Source: Alviniconcha marisindica (taxonomy: Eukaryota; Mollusca; Gastropoda; Provannidae). From it: a DNA stretch of 64,000 nt. Below, in pieces: positions 1 to 10,694 of this stretch (its first letter is position 1; each line of letters starts with the position of its first letter). The stretch lies in assembly GCA_018857735.1 (NCBI GenBank), contig JABMCL010002049.1, forward strand, positions 620,001 through 684,000, written 5' to 3'. The translations under genes and the position numbers were made by a program. Under the pieces are notes generated by a model. The model was not told where the DNA came from and made no database searches. It saw only the letters and a list, made by a program, of their open reading frames with translations.

Positions 1-388
1 TCCCCTTCGTCAAGCTACAAAACGACACTTAAACAACAGTTAAACGGTTAAAAACGATGAAAAATTAGATGAGAAAGGAAAGAACTTACCTGCCAATGTA
101 TTTTCTTTATCGGGTGGTTCCTTGGTAAATAATTAAATGCGACCAATTACCATTTGTGTGCTACCGTTGAAATAAGAACCTCACAATTTCGCGAACTGCG
201 TAACAGGTGTCTTGTATACTTCACAAATGTTTTGAGTAGTTGGATTTTAATTTAACTGGAAGCTGTGTGAACGTGTTTTTTTGTTTTGTTTTGTTTTTCT
301 TCTTTCTCAACTTCAGTCTGGATTTACTTTCTGTTAACAATAATCGACTGTTTAATATATGCAATTGTTTTTGTTTGTGCCTCCCCAG

Positions 389-457
389 CCTGCGGATCAT
401 ATTCGTGTCCTTGTCAAGATTCAACTTGTTCAGATCCCAGCTCGCCTGAAAACAACG
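389..457 (+). CDS. Cys-rich 69-bp module exon (copy A) of a modular extracellular gene
   Basis: I do not recognise the family. The exon sits between a pyrimidine-rich acceptor (cctccccag) and a donor (GGTATTC). It enters with two bases and leaves with one, so it is a symmetric phase 1-1 exon. It encodes a short Cys-rich segment with the core CGSYSCPCQDSTC followed by SDPSSPEN. The exon at 1872-1940 has the same length, phase and cysteine spacing, with most residues identical, so the two are duplicates. Phase 1-1 exons can be duplicated without breaking frame, and short disulfide modules of this kind usually belong to secreted or surface proteins. A (CT)n tract starts right after the donor. 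The gene probably begins upstream of the window. No signal peptide or start codon was found. Confidence 0.5.
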
Positions 458-541
458 GTATTCTCTCTCTCTGTCTCTGTCTCTCTCTGTCTCTCTGTCT
501 CTCTCTGTCTCTCTCTGTCTCTCTCTGCTCTCTCTGTCTCT

Positions 542-607
<66 letters not shown>

Positions 608-681
608 CCTCCTTCTCCTCCACTCTCTGTTTCAATTAACGACTACTGACGTGCGTGCGTTAGTACTTGCGTGTTTCTAAA

Positions 682-714
<33 letters not shown>

Positions 715-720
715 GCGCGC
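457..720. repeat. (CT)n and (TGCG)n microsatellites
   Basis: A long (CT)n tract of about 150 bp runs to about 605, and a (GTGC)n/(GC)n tract lies at about 680-720. Open frames through them encode only Ser-Leu or Arg-Ala-Cys repeats and are not genes. Confidence 0.95.
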
Positions 721-1260
721 AACCGTAATCGGGGGAGATGGACCTGAGGGATGGCCACATTGCCCTCATTTCCAAACCAGACAGTACGATACGATTTCTG
801 TACAAGACAGCACAGCCGTACCCAGTGACTGCATACAGCCCAGAGTGCTTCTTACCGTCAGTATTTTCGCTCTGTATCTCGGCGAGACACAAACGAGAGC
901 TCAGGACTGTCAATCACTGGAGCACTTCAGCCAGTCAGAACGTGGCAGTCATTAGACTGTTGGAAAAAAAACGATCATTACCCGTCAGTGGTTCCTCGTA
1001 ATCTAAAGCAGGATGTCAATGAAACAGAAGATAGCCAACGTACGTTCATTGATGACTAGAAGTATCAGCTGCAACCAGCGTGGTGCAGGGTGAAATCAGA
1101 CTCAGATCATCGTACATTTCATCAGTCAGCACAGTAGACTATAGTGGTCTATAGTGGTCAGATCAAATTAGGCTAAAGGTTAAGAGGCGGGGCTTAGAGC
1201 CCCAGCCCCCCTTCTCCCCTTCCCCTATTAAGACTTACCGGCTTCTCTTTGTTTAATTAG

Positions 1261-1521
1261 GACGGTGTGTGGCTTCTACAACACCCACCGTCACAACCAC
1301 CACCACCGCCGCCAGTACTAACATTTCAGTAACATCACCTGGATCGACAACAATATCGATGCCGTGGACGACAAGCCTCACAACAACAACAACAACAACA
1401 GCAAGGACAAGCACAACAGAGGCGCTGGCAACAACGCCCGACCCTTGCGCACGATGTTCTAATCACGTCTACTTTTGCTGCCTGAACAAAATGTGTCGCG
1501 TCAGACCTAGACTTGGACAAG
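1261..1521 (+). CDS. Thr-rich mucin-like exon with C-terminal Cys cluster
   Basis: This is an open stretch of 86 full codons between acceptor tttaattag and donor CAAG|GTTTGT, again phase 1-1 like the 69-bp modules on either side. It starts near a cysteine (RCVAS), continues with about 60 residues dominated by Thr and Ser with some Ala and Pro, and ends with a Cys cluster of pattern PCARCSNHVYFCC followed by LNKMC. The Thr/Ser tract would be a typical site of dense O-glycosylation, so a linker or mucin-like segment between Cys modules is inferred. The matching phase with neighbouring exons is the best evidence that the exon is real. The donor is weak (GTTTGT), and the Thr tract partly follows an (ACA)n microsatellite. 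Confidence 0.45.
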
Positions 1522-1689
1522 GTTTGTTGACGAGTTCTGTGTGTGTGCGTGCGTGCGTGCGTGCGTGCGTGCGGGGTGGGGGGGGGAGGAGGGTTAGGCC
1601 AATTTTGTTGTCGATTTTCCTTGACAGTTTTAGTTTTATCCTAGACAAAGATGTTAAGGATGTTAGATGTTAGACAAAGATGTTAAGGT

Positions 1690-1825
1690 CGAGTTTTGTA
1701 TTCCTCGGAAGGGAGATAACTCATGGTTTATCTTTTGTGCTTCACGAGTTTTGTATTCCATTATCAGAAGGGAGATAACTCGTGGTTTTACCTTTTGTAG
1801 TTCAGGGGTTATCTCCTTTGCATGC
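1690..1825. repeat. Tandem GGGAGATAACT-type dispersed repeat
   Basis: Two tandem copies of a segment containing gagttttgtattcc and aagggagataactc lie at about 1690-1745 and 1747-1800. They are followed by an inverted relative, ggggttatctccttt. The inverted GGGAGATAAC/GTTATCTCC ends suggest a small palindromic MITE-like element. Confidence 0.45.
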
Positions 1826-1871
1826 TAGTCCAACGGATGTCCTTTCATTTGTGGTTGGTTTTGTCTCACAG

Positions 1872-1940
1872 GATGCGGTCTGTATTCGTGTCCTTGCCGA
1901 GATTCAACCTGTACAGATCCCACCTCGCCTGAAAACGAAG
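1872..1940 (+). CDS. Cys-rich 69-bp module exon (copy B)
   Basis: Paralogue of the exon at 389-457. It has the same length, the same phase 1-1 and the same cysteine spacing ([13 protein letters not shown], then TDPTSPEN). The acceptor is ttgtctcacag and the donor is GAAG|GTACCC. Differences from copy A are mostly conservative (Q to R, S to T), which suggests protein-level constraint after duplication. A (TG)n microsatellite begins shortly after the donor, and a third, decayed copy of the exon's 3' end lies at 2076-2126. Function unknown; an extracellular disulfide module is inferred. Confidence 0.5.
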
Positions 1941-1975
1941 GTACCCCCACCCGTGGTTTTTGTGTGAGTCTGCGT

Positions 1976-1978
<3 letters not shown>

Positions 1979-2044
<66 letters not shown>

Positions 2045-2125
2045 CCGATTTTCTTCCCCCCCCCCCCCACCCCCTCCCACCTCGCTTGAAAACAAAGGTG
2101 CCCCCAGCCGCGGTCTTTGTGTGTG

Positions 2126-2221
<96 letters not shown>

Positions 2222-2450
2222 TACGTGCGTGCGTGTGTGTGTGTGTTCCCGATTTTCTCTCTCCCCCCCCCCCACCCCTCTCTCTCTCTCTCGATTACGT
2301 GTACGTTTGCCTTGTATGAGTATGAGTGCGTCAGTGCTTGCGAGTGGTATGCACACCTGCGTGCGTGCGTGCGTGTGTGTATGTGTGTGTGTGTGAGTGT
2401 GTGAAAGTCGGGGGGGGGGGGTCGGGGGGGGGGGTCTGGGTGTGTTCGCG
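1979..2450. repeat. Complex (TG)n, (TGCG)n, (C)n and (G)n tracts
   Basis: Alternating dinucleotide and tetranucleotide tracts are separated by the exon remnant at 2076-2126. Homopolymer C and G runs occur at about 2058, 2265, 2410 and 2425. Nothing else is recognisable here. Confidence 0.9.
2076..2126 (+). pseudogene. Remnant of a third module exon (3' end plus intron start)
   Basis: The sequence cccacctcgcttgaaaac and the following aaaggtgccccc closely match the last about 25 bases of the 1872-1940 exon, its donor and the first intron bases. The 5' part of the exon is replaced by (TG)n and a poly-C run. It is read as a truncated tandem duplicate, not a working exon. Confidence 0.5.
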
Positions 2451-2499
2451 CGTGCATCTGGATATGTGTGTGTGATGAAATGAGTGTATCCTTACGTCT

Positions 2500-2640
2500 T
2501 AGTAAGTGTTCTGGGCTCTTGTGAGATGGGGCGCCATTATAATATTCCAGGTGAGAGTTACCGTAGGCGACTCGGGTCTTTGTTGTGTTTTTATGACATC
2601 TTTCGAGCGCTAATTAACTCCCCTGCATGCTGATCCGACA
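2500..2640. repeat. Dispersed repeat shared with 37110-37320
   Basis: The stretch with ccaggtgagagttaccgtag, then gcgactcgggtctttgttgtg, and ending tcgagcgctaattaactcc, matches (partly in reverse complement) the two ends of the palindromic element at 37110-37322. A further fragment with gggagttacttagcgctc lies near 54760. It is a fragment of a family of inverted-repeat elements. Confidence 0.5.
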
Positions 2641-2813
2641 AAGGTAGCCTACTCAGCTGACCGTACCATGTTAATGTTTTCCCCTTGGAATCCATTATAT
2701 GGAGAGAGAAAAAAAAAAAAATTAAGTGTTTGTTTCAGTTCACATGTACCTATTCTACCAAGAGCGTTTGCACTTTAATGTCTAAGCAATATTTTGCGCT
2801 GCTGTTTTTCCAG

Positions 2814-2827
2814 GTACCTGTCAATAG
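2814..2827 (+). other. Possible terminal exon start of the modular gene
   Basis: A good acceptor (gctgtttttccag) precedes GT ACC TGT CAA TAG. Entered in the phase 1 left by the preceding module exon, this gives GTCQ and then a stop at 2825-2827. It would close the modular gene with a short tail. Only phase and splice signal support it. Confidence 0.2.
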
Positions 2828-2984
2828 CGCACCTGGGAAAATACCCCAACCCCGCTTCGGTCGTCAGCCAATCACCGTCTCTTCCTTGGTGCTCGATTTG
2901 CAACACGAGTTGTTGCGGAGGAGAGGGGGGGAGGGGGGGGGGGGGTCGACTCCAGTCGGCGCTGACTTTTTCTTTAGTGAAGCT

Positions 2985-4250
2985 TTAATTGCAAAGCGAG
3001 TTGTCTCGGAGCAGACTCCACTCTTTGCCGACTTTTCATTGGTGCTTGATCTGTAACACGAGTTGTCTGGGAGAGATTCCACTCTTCTACTCTTCGCCTA
3101 ATTTTCATTGGTGCTTGATCTGTAACATGGGTTGTTTGGGGGAGACTCCGCTCTACTCTTGGCCTAATTTTCATTGGTGCTTGATCTGTAACATGGGGAG
3201 ACTCAAGCTTCGCCGACTTTTCATTGGTGCTTGATTTGTAACACGAGTTGTTTGAGGGAGACTTCACTCTACTACTCTTGGCCTAATTTTCATTGGTGCT
3301 TGATCTGTAATATGGGGAGACTCAAGCTTCGCCGACTTTTCATTGGTGCTTGATTTGTAACACGAGTTGTTTGAGGGAGACTTCACTCTACTACTTTTTG
3401 CCTACTTTTCGTTGGTGCTTGGTTTGTAACACGAGTTGTTTGAGGGAGACTTCACTCTACTACTCTTTGCCTACTTTTCGTTGGTGCTTGGTTTGTAACA
3501 CGAGTTTTCTGCGGGAGATTCAAATCTTCGCTGACTGTTCATTGGTGTTTCATCTGTAACTTGAATCTTCTGGTGGAGACTCGAGCTTCGCCTGGTTTTC
3601 ATTGGTGATAGATCTGTAACACGAGTTTCTTGGAGAGACTCACAAGCTTCTCTGACTTTTCATTGGTGCTAGATCTGTGAGACGAGTTTTCTGGAGGAAA
3701 CTCGAGCTTGGCCAAAATTTCATTGGTGCTAGATCTGTGAGACGAGTTTTCTGGAGGAAACTCGAGCTTGGCCAAAATGTCATTGGTGCCAGATCTGTGA
3801 GACGAGCTTTTTGGAGGAGACTCGAGCTTGGCCAAAATTACACTGGTGCTAGATCTGTGAGACGAGTTTTCTGGAGGAGACTCGAGCTTGGCCAAAATTT
3901 CACTGGTGCTAGATCTGTGAGACGAGCTTTCTGGAGGAGACTCGAGCTTCGCCAAAATTTCATTGGTGCTAGATCTGTGAGACGAGTTTTCTGGAGGAGA
4001 CTCGAGCTTCGCTAAAATTTCATTGGTGCTAGATCTGTGAGACGAGTTTTCTTGAGGAGACTCGAGCTTGGCCAAAATTTCATTGGTGCTAGATCTGTGA
4101 GACGAGTTTTCTTGAGGAGACTCGAGCTTGGCCAAAATTTCATTGGTGCTAGATCTGTGAGACGAGTTTTCTTGAGGAGACTCAAACCTCACCCACTTTT
4201 TAGGGTCCTTGGTCTGTGACACGAGTTTTCGGGTAGACGTTAGTCGTTAC
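2985..4250. repeat. 60-bp minisatellite, open in frame on both strands
   Basis: About 20 tandem units built around cattggtgctagatctgtg and ctcgagcttggccaaaattt. The array is irregular up to about 3600 and then very regular at 60 bp up to about 4190. Because 60 is a multiple of 3, stop-free frames arise on both strands: a 20-residue period on the minus strand over 3599-4222 and another on the plus strand. The long frames are best explained by unit length, not coding. Between 4250 and 5670 there are only degenerate repeats, a (TG)n block at 5255-5352 and poly-C. Confidence 0.85.
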
Positions 4251-5253
4251 TGATCTTTTGTGCTTGATTTCTAATGTGAGTTGCCTGGAGGAAGACGCTA
4301 CCTACCACCAGCTTGCCTTTGACGCTAAACTGACACACAACACGAATTGATTGAGAGTCGGTTTAAGTCTCGTCTAACGTTTCAGTGGTGTTTGATTTGC
4401 GAAATAATACGGAGCTAATTGTAGCTGACAGTGATTTCAGCATAACAACATACCAGAGCTAGACCTATGCTACTTTTAATTTTCAGTAATTGACGACAGT
4501 AATTTATACACAGTGTGTGTTAGATGGCACTCATGCTGTTAGCTGATTTAATTTTCGTTAGTGTGTGATCTGAGTCAAACGACTGTCACTGGGATATTTC
4601 CACTAGTTGCTCACTGTGATCAGCCAGCTAAGTGTTTCGGTTTTGGTTCCTCAGATGTTGACATAGGAGAGCTCATAAGCTTTTTGTAGCTTATTCCATG
4701 TGTGCATTTTGGTTATTAGTGCAATCTGGGGGCCAGAGAGGAAGAGGACACGCGCTCGAAAACAACAACAACAAAATAGCTGACAGATGGAGAGAGTGCG
4801 CGCGCACACGCACGCACGCACGAAGAGAGCCTGTTCTCTGTTGTCAGTTCATGCAGTGTCGGCTTGCATGATGGATTTTTCTCCTCCTCCTCGCCCCCCC
4901 CCCCCCCCTCCCCCCCGCCCCCCAGAAAACAACAACAACAAACAAACAAAAAAACAACTAACAAGAACTCGAGACTACACGATTAGTAGTGCACATGAGA
5001 ACGAATGAAGTCAGATAGCCTTATAATTGTTTGCCGACTTTTATTTTAGGCTGTGGTTTTCGTAAAGTGTATATAATTAGACCGGTGAGCATGTGTGTGT
5101 GTGTGCACGCGCGCGCACGCGCGGTCGCGAGCATGTGTATATGTGTGAGTGTGTGCACGAACGCCGCGCATATTTAGGCCCTATGTCTTTCTCCTGGTGT
5201 ATGTGTATCGGTGTGTATATGAGTTGTAGGTGAGAGAATGTGCGTTTGTGACG

Positions 5254-5356
<103 letters not shown>

Positions 5357-5669
5357 TACGCCTGTCTGTCAACACAACGTGTCCTTTGTGTCAAACAGAG
5401 ATGACTGTATTATGAGTTTGTACAGACGAGCAAATGGATGGAAGGAGGGAAATTGATTTTTAACGCCCAGTCAATCAGGATTGTTATATCAGGGCGAAGA
5501 CAAATACGTACAAATAAAATTCAATTTACAAACAAAGCTGATACGTACGCTTCAGTAGATTGATATATGGTAATCACATACCAGTAACATTCAAACCTAA
5601 GCAACAACACCAACAAAAGGCTGTGTTAATAAACAAGCCAATCCAGTTTGCCGTAGCGATGATCGACAG

Positions 5670-5801
5670 CTACAGAGGTCCAATCAGGTTGCTGGAAGAG
5701 TCGTCACACTGCCCTTGCTTGGCCACGGTGATTGTTTTGCCAGACCTGTTCAAATGAACTCCAGAACGTGAACTCTCTCTGTCGTTGTCTTTCTCTGATT
5801 C

Positions 5802-5832
<31 letters not shown>

Positions 5833-5835
5833 GCC

Positions 5836-5866
<31 letters not shown>

Positions 5867-5959
5867 GTGTGTCTCTCTCTCTTTGTCTGTCTGTTTGTCT
5901 GTCTGTCTCTCTCTCTCACACACACACACACAATACACACGCACGCACTCACACACACA

Positions 5960-5999
<40 letters not shown>

Positions 6000-6514
6000 C
6001 CCACACACACACACACACACGCACGCACACACACACAATACACACGCACGCACACACACACAACAACAACTACAACAACACGAAAAACGTCGCATTTGAC
6101 GCAACACAATGACCCACTTACAAGCAGGCGTCGACTTGCATGTTGCACGTGTTGCCATAGGTCTTGCCGTCACTGCCGCACACAGGGAACCAGATCATGG
6201 GACAGATCATGGGACACGGCGTGCTGCTCTGTCCCACTACGGGATCTGCCGTGGCCGCCGCGTCTTGGCGGCGATGCAGCTCATGACACTGGACACTGGT
6301 CAAGGCCACTGAAAGTCACAAAAGGTTGAAAAGATCAACATACCATTCACGTTATCCGGATGAATTCCTTTTTCTTCAAGCAACAAACGGTTATTCTACC
6401 ATCGCGATATTTTAAAAAAAAAAAAAAAAAAAAAATGACAGCTTTTTCAGGTGGTTCAGTTCTAACCAGGACAGTGAGTTCAGGGATGGTTGAAAGAAAT
6501 GCTACATGTTCGAT

Positions 6515-6606
<92 letters not shown>

Positions 6607-6759
6607 ACTGTCCGAATGATTGACATGCCGCTCTGATTGTTTGTGTCATGAATTAACAGATTGGAGAGAGGAGGGGGGGGGGGGGAGGGGGGGGGCGGAC
6701 AAAAATAACAGTGAAAACAACTTACCCAGAAGAAGGGAGAGGAGACATGTCCGGCTCAT
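5670..6759 (-). CDS. Secreted single-domain Kazal-type serine protease inhibitor (3 exons, 98 aa)
   Basis: Complete gene read from splice phases: exon 1 6759-6726, exon 2 6308-6122, exon 3 5745-5670, on the minus strand (coding 34+187+76 = 297 nt with stop). Exon 1 plus the start of exon 2 gives a clear signal peptide, MSRTCLLSLLLVALTSVQC. A polar linker (HELHRRQDAA...) follows, then one Kazal domain: C-x3-C-x7-C-x10-C-x6-C-x13-C, with the family core PVCGSDGKTYGNTC in exon 2 and the closing CLSGKTITVAKQGQC in exon 3. A short acidic/Ser tail and TAG follow. Donors are GTAAGT at both introns; acceptors are tttcag and gaacag. By the usual Kazal geometry P1 is the second residue after Cys2, here Met (CPMIWF), which suggests an elastase-, subtilisin- or chymotrypsin-like target. 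Target and tissue are unknown; secretion into haemolymph, mucus or egg fluid is inferred. A (CT)n tract fills most of intron 1, and (TCTG)n and (CA)n fill intron 2. Confidence 0.9.
5807..6060. repeat. (TCTG)n and (CA)n/(CGCA)n microsatellites in Kazal intron 2
   Basis: Compound tetra- and dinucleotide tracts between exons 2 and 3 of the Kazal gene. They generate several long spurious frames on both strands. Confidence 0.95.
6516..6606. repeat. (CT)n microsatellite in Kazal intron 1
   Basis: About 90 bp of pure CT dinucleotide between exons 1 and 2. Confidence 0.97.
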
Positions 6760-7039
6760 TGTGAAGGTGAGGACTAACGAACAACACGCGACAATACAAT
6801 ACACTCTTGCCTGTCTCGACTCTTGAGGTCAAGATTAGGCTGGGAAGACTGCAGGTGTCTGAAGTCTGAAAGGATCAATACGCCCTTCAGCTCATAATTT
6901 ATGTCGTACTTTATTGCAAACGAAAGTGAGCTCCGACAGCCCTAAACATGAACCTGCGAAGTGCGTTGTTAATACTTTATTTTGATATAGAGATAGACGG
7001 TGGAAATCACGGAATGGGATGGGGGATGGGCGAAGAAGA

Positions 7040-7054
7040 AAGAGAGAGAGAGAG

Positions 7055-7090
<36 letters not shown>

Positions 7091-7116
7091 TATGGGGGCG
7101 CGCGCGCGCGCGCACG

Positions 7117-7164
<48 letters not shown>

Positions 7165-7225
7165 ACACACACACACACACACACACGCACGCACGCACGC
7201 ACGCACACACGCACAGCACGCACGA

Positions 7226-7270
<45 letters not shown>

Positions 7271-7431
7271 CAGAAAATACAACAGCTCAAAGCCGAAACA
7301 CTGCTGGGGAGTTTAAAAAAAGGAAACGTTATTTTTTTCAGATGAATAATTAGGTACACACTTGCAGACAAAACCTTTTCAGCCTTATGGCATGTGCCCC
7401 TACTAGGAAAGAAAAAAGAAGAAAGAAAGAG

Positions 7432-7467
<36 letters not shown>

Positions 7468-7529
7468 CGCCGCGCGCGCCGCACGCACACACGCACGCAC
7501 CACGCACACACACAAACAACACAAAACCA

Positions 7530-7628
<99 letters not shown>

Positions 7629-7630
7629 AA
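7040..7630. repeat. Block of (GA)n, (TG)n, (GC)n and (CA)n microsatellites
   Basis: Two compound microsatellites (about 7040-7266 and 7435-7627) lie between the Kazal gene and the Toll-like receptor. The remainder of 6760-8500 is AT-rich and holds no gene that I can see, only the 100-bp duplication listed separately. Confidence 0.93.
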
Positions 7631-8147
7631 AACAAAGCATACCAAAAGGCATCGAAACAGCCCTTCATTTACAAATAAGGAAGCTGAAAATTCTACAGTT
7701 GTGATTTCAGACAATAAAACCAAAAGAGTAAACAAAATAAAATAAAATAAATCCTTTTTGATATTGCTCTGATTATCGTTTGTTGCTGTTCACGTTGGAA
7801 AGATGGAGAAACGTCAGAGTACGACACGTTAATTTGTTACAGTTTCATTCTGGTCAGCATATTTTCAGCCTCAGTACCAAATTATTGCAAAAGTTATAGC
7901 AAGCTGTATACATACACCTGATCTGATCATTTACAGAGTAGGAACCTTACGTAAACGTTACGTACACTTAATTAGAAGTACATTTTCCAAAATATTAGAC
8001 ACTGTACACTTTACAAAACCATTAGATTTCGCCCACACTTTACCTAGACATAATAATTATAAACATCACATAAACACGAGGCTTTGCGCGCACTTGAGGC
8101 GTATACGTAAACATTAAACACAGTATACACATGAACACCAAGTACAC

Positions 8148-8346
8148 GTAACTTACACATGAGACACTGCATACATTTTGCATGTCATTAAACATTGCAT
8201 AGTTTAGACATTAATACGAGAGATTAAGACCTACCTAGCGGGTAAGAGTAATTTACACATGAGACACTGCATACATTTTGCATATCATTAAACACTGCAT
8301 AGTTTATACATTAATACGAAAGATTAAGACCTACCTAGCGGGTAAG
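8148..8346. repeat. Two-copy 100-bp tandem duplication
   Basis: Two adjacent near-identical copies (starting near 8155 and 8255), each containing acacatgagacactgcatac and ending ctacctagcgggtaag. They lie just downstream of the Toll-like receptor stop codon, in the likely 3' flank. Confidence 0.85.
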
Positions 8347-8498
8347 CAAAATAATGAACACTTCAAAACGCACGCACCCGAAAAGAAAACACGTGCACTG
8401 TCACCAAATGCGCTTATGCAAAAACGTTGTTTTTGTTGTTGTTGTTGTTGATGTCGTTTTTTTTTTGTTTTTTTTAAGGGCCCTTTTCAGCTTCATCC

Positions 8499-8504
8499 TT
8501 TATT
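8499..8504 (-). promoter_or_regulatory. Candidate polyadenylation signal overlapping the Toll-like receptor stop
   Basis: On the minus strand the 3' end reads GTACTTTAAATAAAGG, so AATAAA begins inside the TAA stop codon. If used, the 3'UTR would be only a few tens of bases. Confidence 0.35.
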
Positions 8505-10662
8505 TAAAGTACAGCTTGCTGTTGGATCATCTCATGCAGAGCGAGTCGAAGACGTCCCCAGAAGGCAGCAACAGCGTCACCAACCTCCTCCCACTGGATG
8601 TAGGTCGTCGTCTTCAGCACCGCCATCATGGCCGACGTCATGTCACGTGACGCTACGTCGTCCAGACACACGATAATAAGGGCGTCCTCGTAATCCAGCA
8701 CGTATTGCAGACACAAATTCAGCTCGAACTGGCACCACTGGCTTTTAACGAACGACTTTGAAAAGATCACCATTATTTTCTTGCTCTTGTAGACACAGTC
8801 CATGATGTTGTCCACGATGTCTTTGCCGGGGATGAAGTCCCTCTCGTGGACACACAGCCGCAGCCCCAGGCGGTCCTCCAGCTCCCGCATGAGGTGCTCA
8901 CGGACCCAGAATAGGTCGGCAGAGTCGTAGGACACAAATACGTCATAGTCAAAGTTACCAGCTTCTAGGTGCTGCCTTCTGACGTCACCGCGTCCCCTGA
9001 ACGTCTCGTAGATCATGAGCCGGATGTGCCAGCGGTATCGGAAAAGGAGAGAGACGAGAGTCAGGGTGAAGATAAGGCTGCTGCAGCTGAAGATTATCTG
9101 AACGCTCATCTCTCGGGTCAGCAGGCAGGCCTGCAGTTCTATTGAGAACTCGGTTACTCCAGTCTCAGGGATATTGGAGCAGTTGTATTTGTGCCGCCGA
9201 TGGCTGGATGAATAGAAGAGAGAATGGTTGGACGCCAGCCATGCTTTGAACCACATCAGGTCACAAGAGCACACAAACGGATTATTGCCCAGAAGGAGTT
9301 TTGATAACCCCCTACGCGTGTCCTTGCTAAAGGTCTTTTCATTCACCGTTGAAATTTTATTTTCAGAAATGTCAAGGTATTGCAGATTCGGCAATACGTC
9401 GAACGTACCATCCGGAAGGGAACGAATTCCGTTGCCCCGTAGATATAGTCGGGATAAATTTGGGAAGTTTGCAAACATACCACTTGATAACTGGTCAAAC
9501 TTGCTGTTCTCTATAAACAGTGTTGTTAAAGAACGCAGATTACCGAAAAGTTGCAGAAAGAGAGTATCAGAACAGCAAGCTGCGGACAGTTTGCAAACGT
9601 CTCAAAAAATGTGTAAAGTGGACTGCTGAAATCCAAGTAACACTTTATCAAGGACAGTTTTTTTAAATGTCGATTTCTGAAGGCGCAGCTGCGACTTATG
9701 GCGAAACGGAGGGACGGAACCTTATCAATGAAGAAATTGGTTAAGCGTGGAAAGCTCTGGTCATTGAATGCACTTGCATGTAGAAGCTCCAGTGGGTTCT
9801 CCGATATGTCTAATGATATAAGCTTGGGAAAGTATAGATGGTAAGCATTGTGCGTGGCGTCTGGTCCGAATGTTGCAAGTCTGTTTTTCTTCAAATTCAA
9901 AAGTTCAAGCTCTGGAAAAACTGACCTGTTTTCAGAGGTCGCTGAAAATTCCAAATCCGTATCATCAGTCCAAGTACTGACCAACAGCAAAGTTTCAACG
10001 TAATTGTTTTCAAGAGAGAGTTCTTTCAGATGCCTGAAAGGGAGAAATACTGTTATGTTTAGAGTTCCTCTGATGTTGTTGACAGACAAGTCTAGAGTTT
10101 CCAGGCGGGAAAATTCGACACCAGTGAACGCATCTGGAGGTGGTGTTCCTAACGCGCAGAAAGTGGCACTAAGCTGACGCAAGGTGCTGACTGAAAGAAC
10201 GTTTCTGACAGCATCAAACGTCAGTCCTCTGTTTCCGTCCAGGTTTATACTCGTCAAGTTTCTGATAAGCCTAAACGCAGCTTTGCTAATGGACTCAATG
10301 TTGTTTTGACCCAGATCCAAGTCGATGATGTTAGTTGCATTTGAAAAGAAACTCGGGTCGTTCAAACGCTGCGATGACACTCTGTTGTTAAAAAACAACA
10401 GTGTTCTAAAATGTTGCAGCCTTGGGATGTACGGCAGATCTACATACTGCTCGGCGCAGTCAGCCACGCTGTCATCGTCATAACACCAGCACAGGTCATC
10501 TCCGCATCGGTACTCGTCGCTTGTACCTGCGCTACCCAGAAGGCGTCGCTTTGGTGACGTCGAGGCATAGCGGCAAGTGACGTCATGGTGAAGAGCGTCC
10601 AAGATGAGCAAGCCAAGGACCGCGTGATGGAGAAGTGGCACGAATAAGGTGAACGGGCGCAT
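8504..10662 (-). CDS. Toll-like receptor, coding region in one exon, with one frameshift in the LRR region
   Basis: Transmembrane innate-immune receptor that would signal through a cytoplasmic TIR domain to MyD88-type adaptors. It is read as two frames, 10662-9526 and about 9545-8504. Order: signal peptide (MRPFTLFV..., hydrophobic core LLHHAVLGLLILDAL); Cys-rich N-cap (CGDDLCWCYDDD); leucine-rich repeats over roughly residues 70-470; C-terminal cap NPFVCSCDLMWFKAWL with later cysteines; TM helix around IIFSCSSLIFTLTLVSLLF; TIR with box 1 FDYDVFVSYDSAD, box 2/BB loop CVHERDFIPGKDI and box 3 FWGRLRLAL. The BB-loop Pro is kept. The frames switch near 9541-9556, where one LRR is 14 residues long instead of about 24. 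The start follows a splice acceptor at 10693 (cattttatttttag), so a 5'UTR intron is likely. The TAA stop overlaps AATAAA. Ligand unknown. It may be a recent pseudogene, an allele or an assembly deletion. Confidence 0.88.
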
Positions 10663-10691
10663 TGTGTCGATGTGAAGAGGATTCAGTTCCT

Positions 10692-10694
10692 GCT
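10692..10694 (-). other. Splice acceptor of the Toll-like receptor coding exon
   Basis: The minus strand reads cattttatttttag|CAGGAACTG about 30 nt before the start ATG, marking a 5'UTR intron of unknown length. No upstream exon was identified. Confidence 0.5.

Noticed and set aside
3599..4222. 207-codon minus-strand frame with a 20-residue repeat as a gene
   Set aside because: It coincides exactly with the 60-bp satellite and is open on the other strand too. No start context, splice signal or domain was seen.
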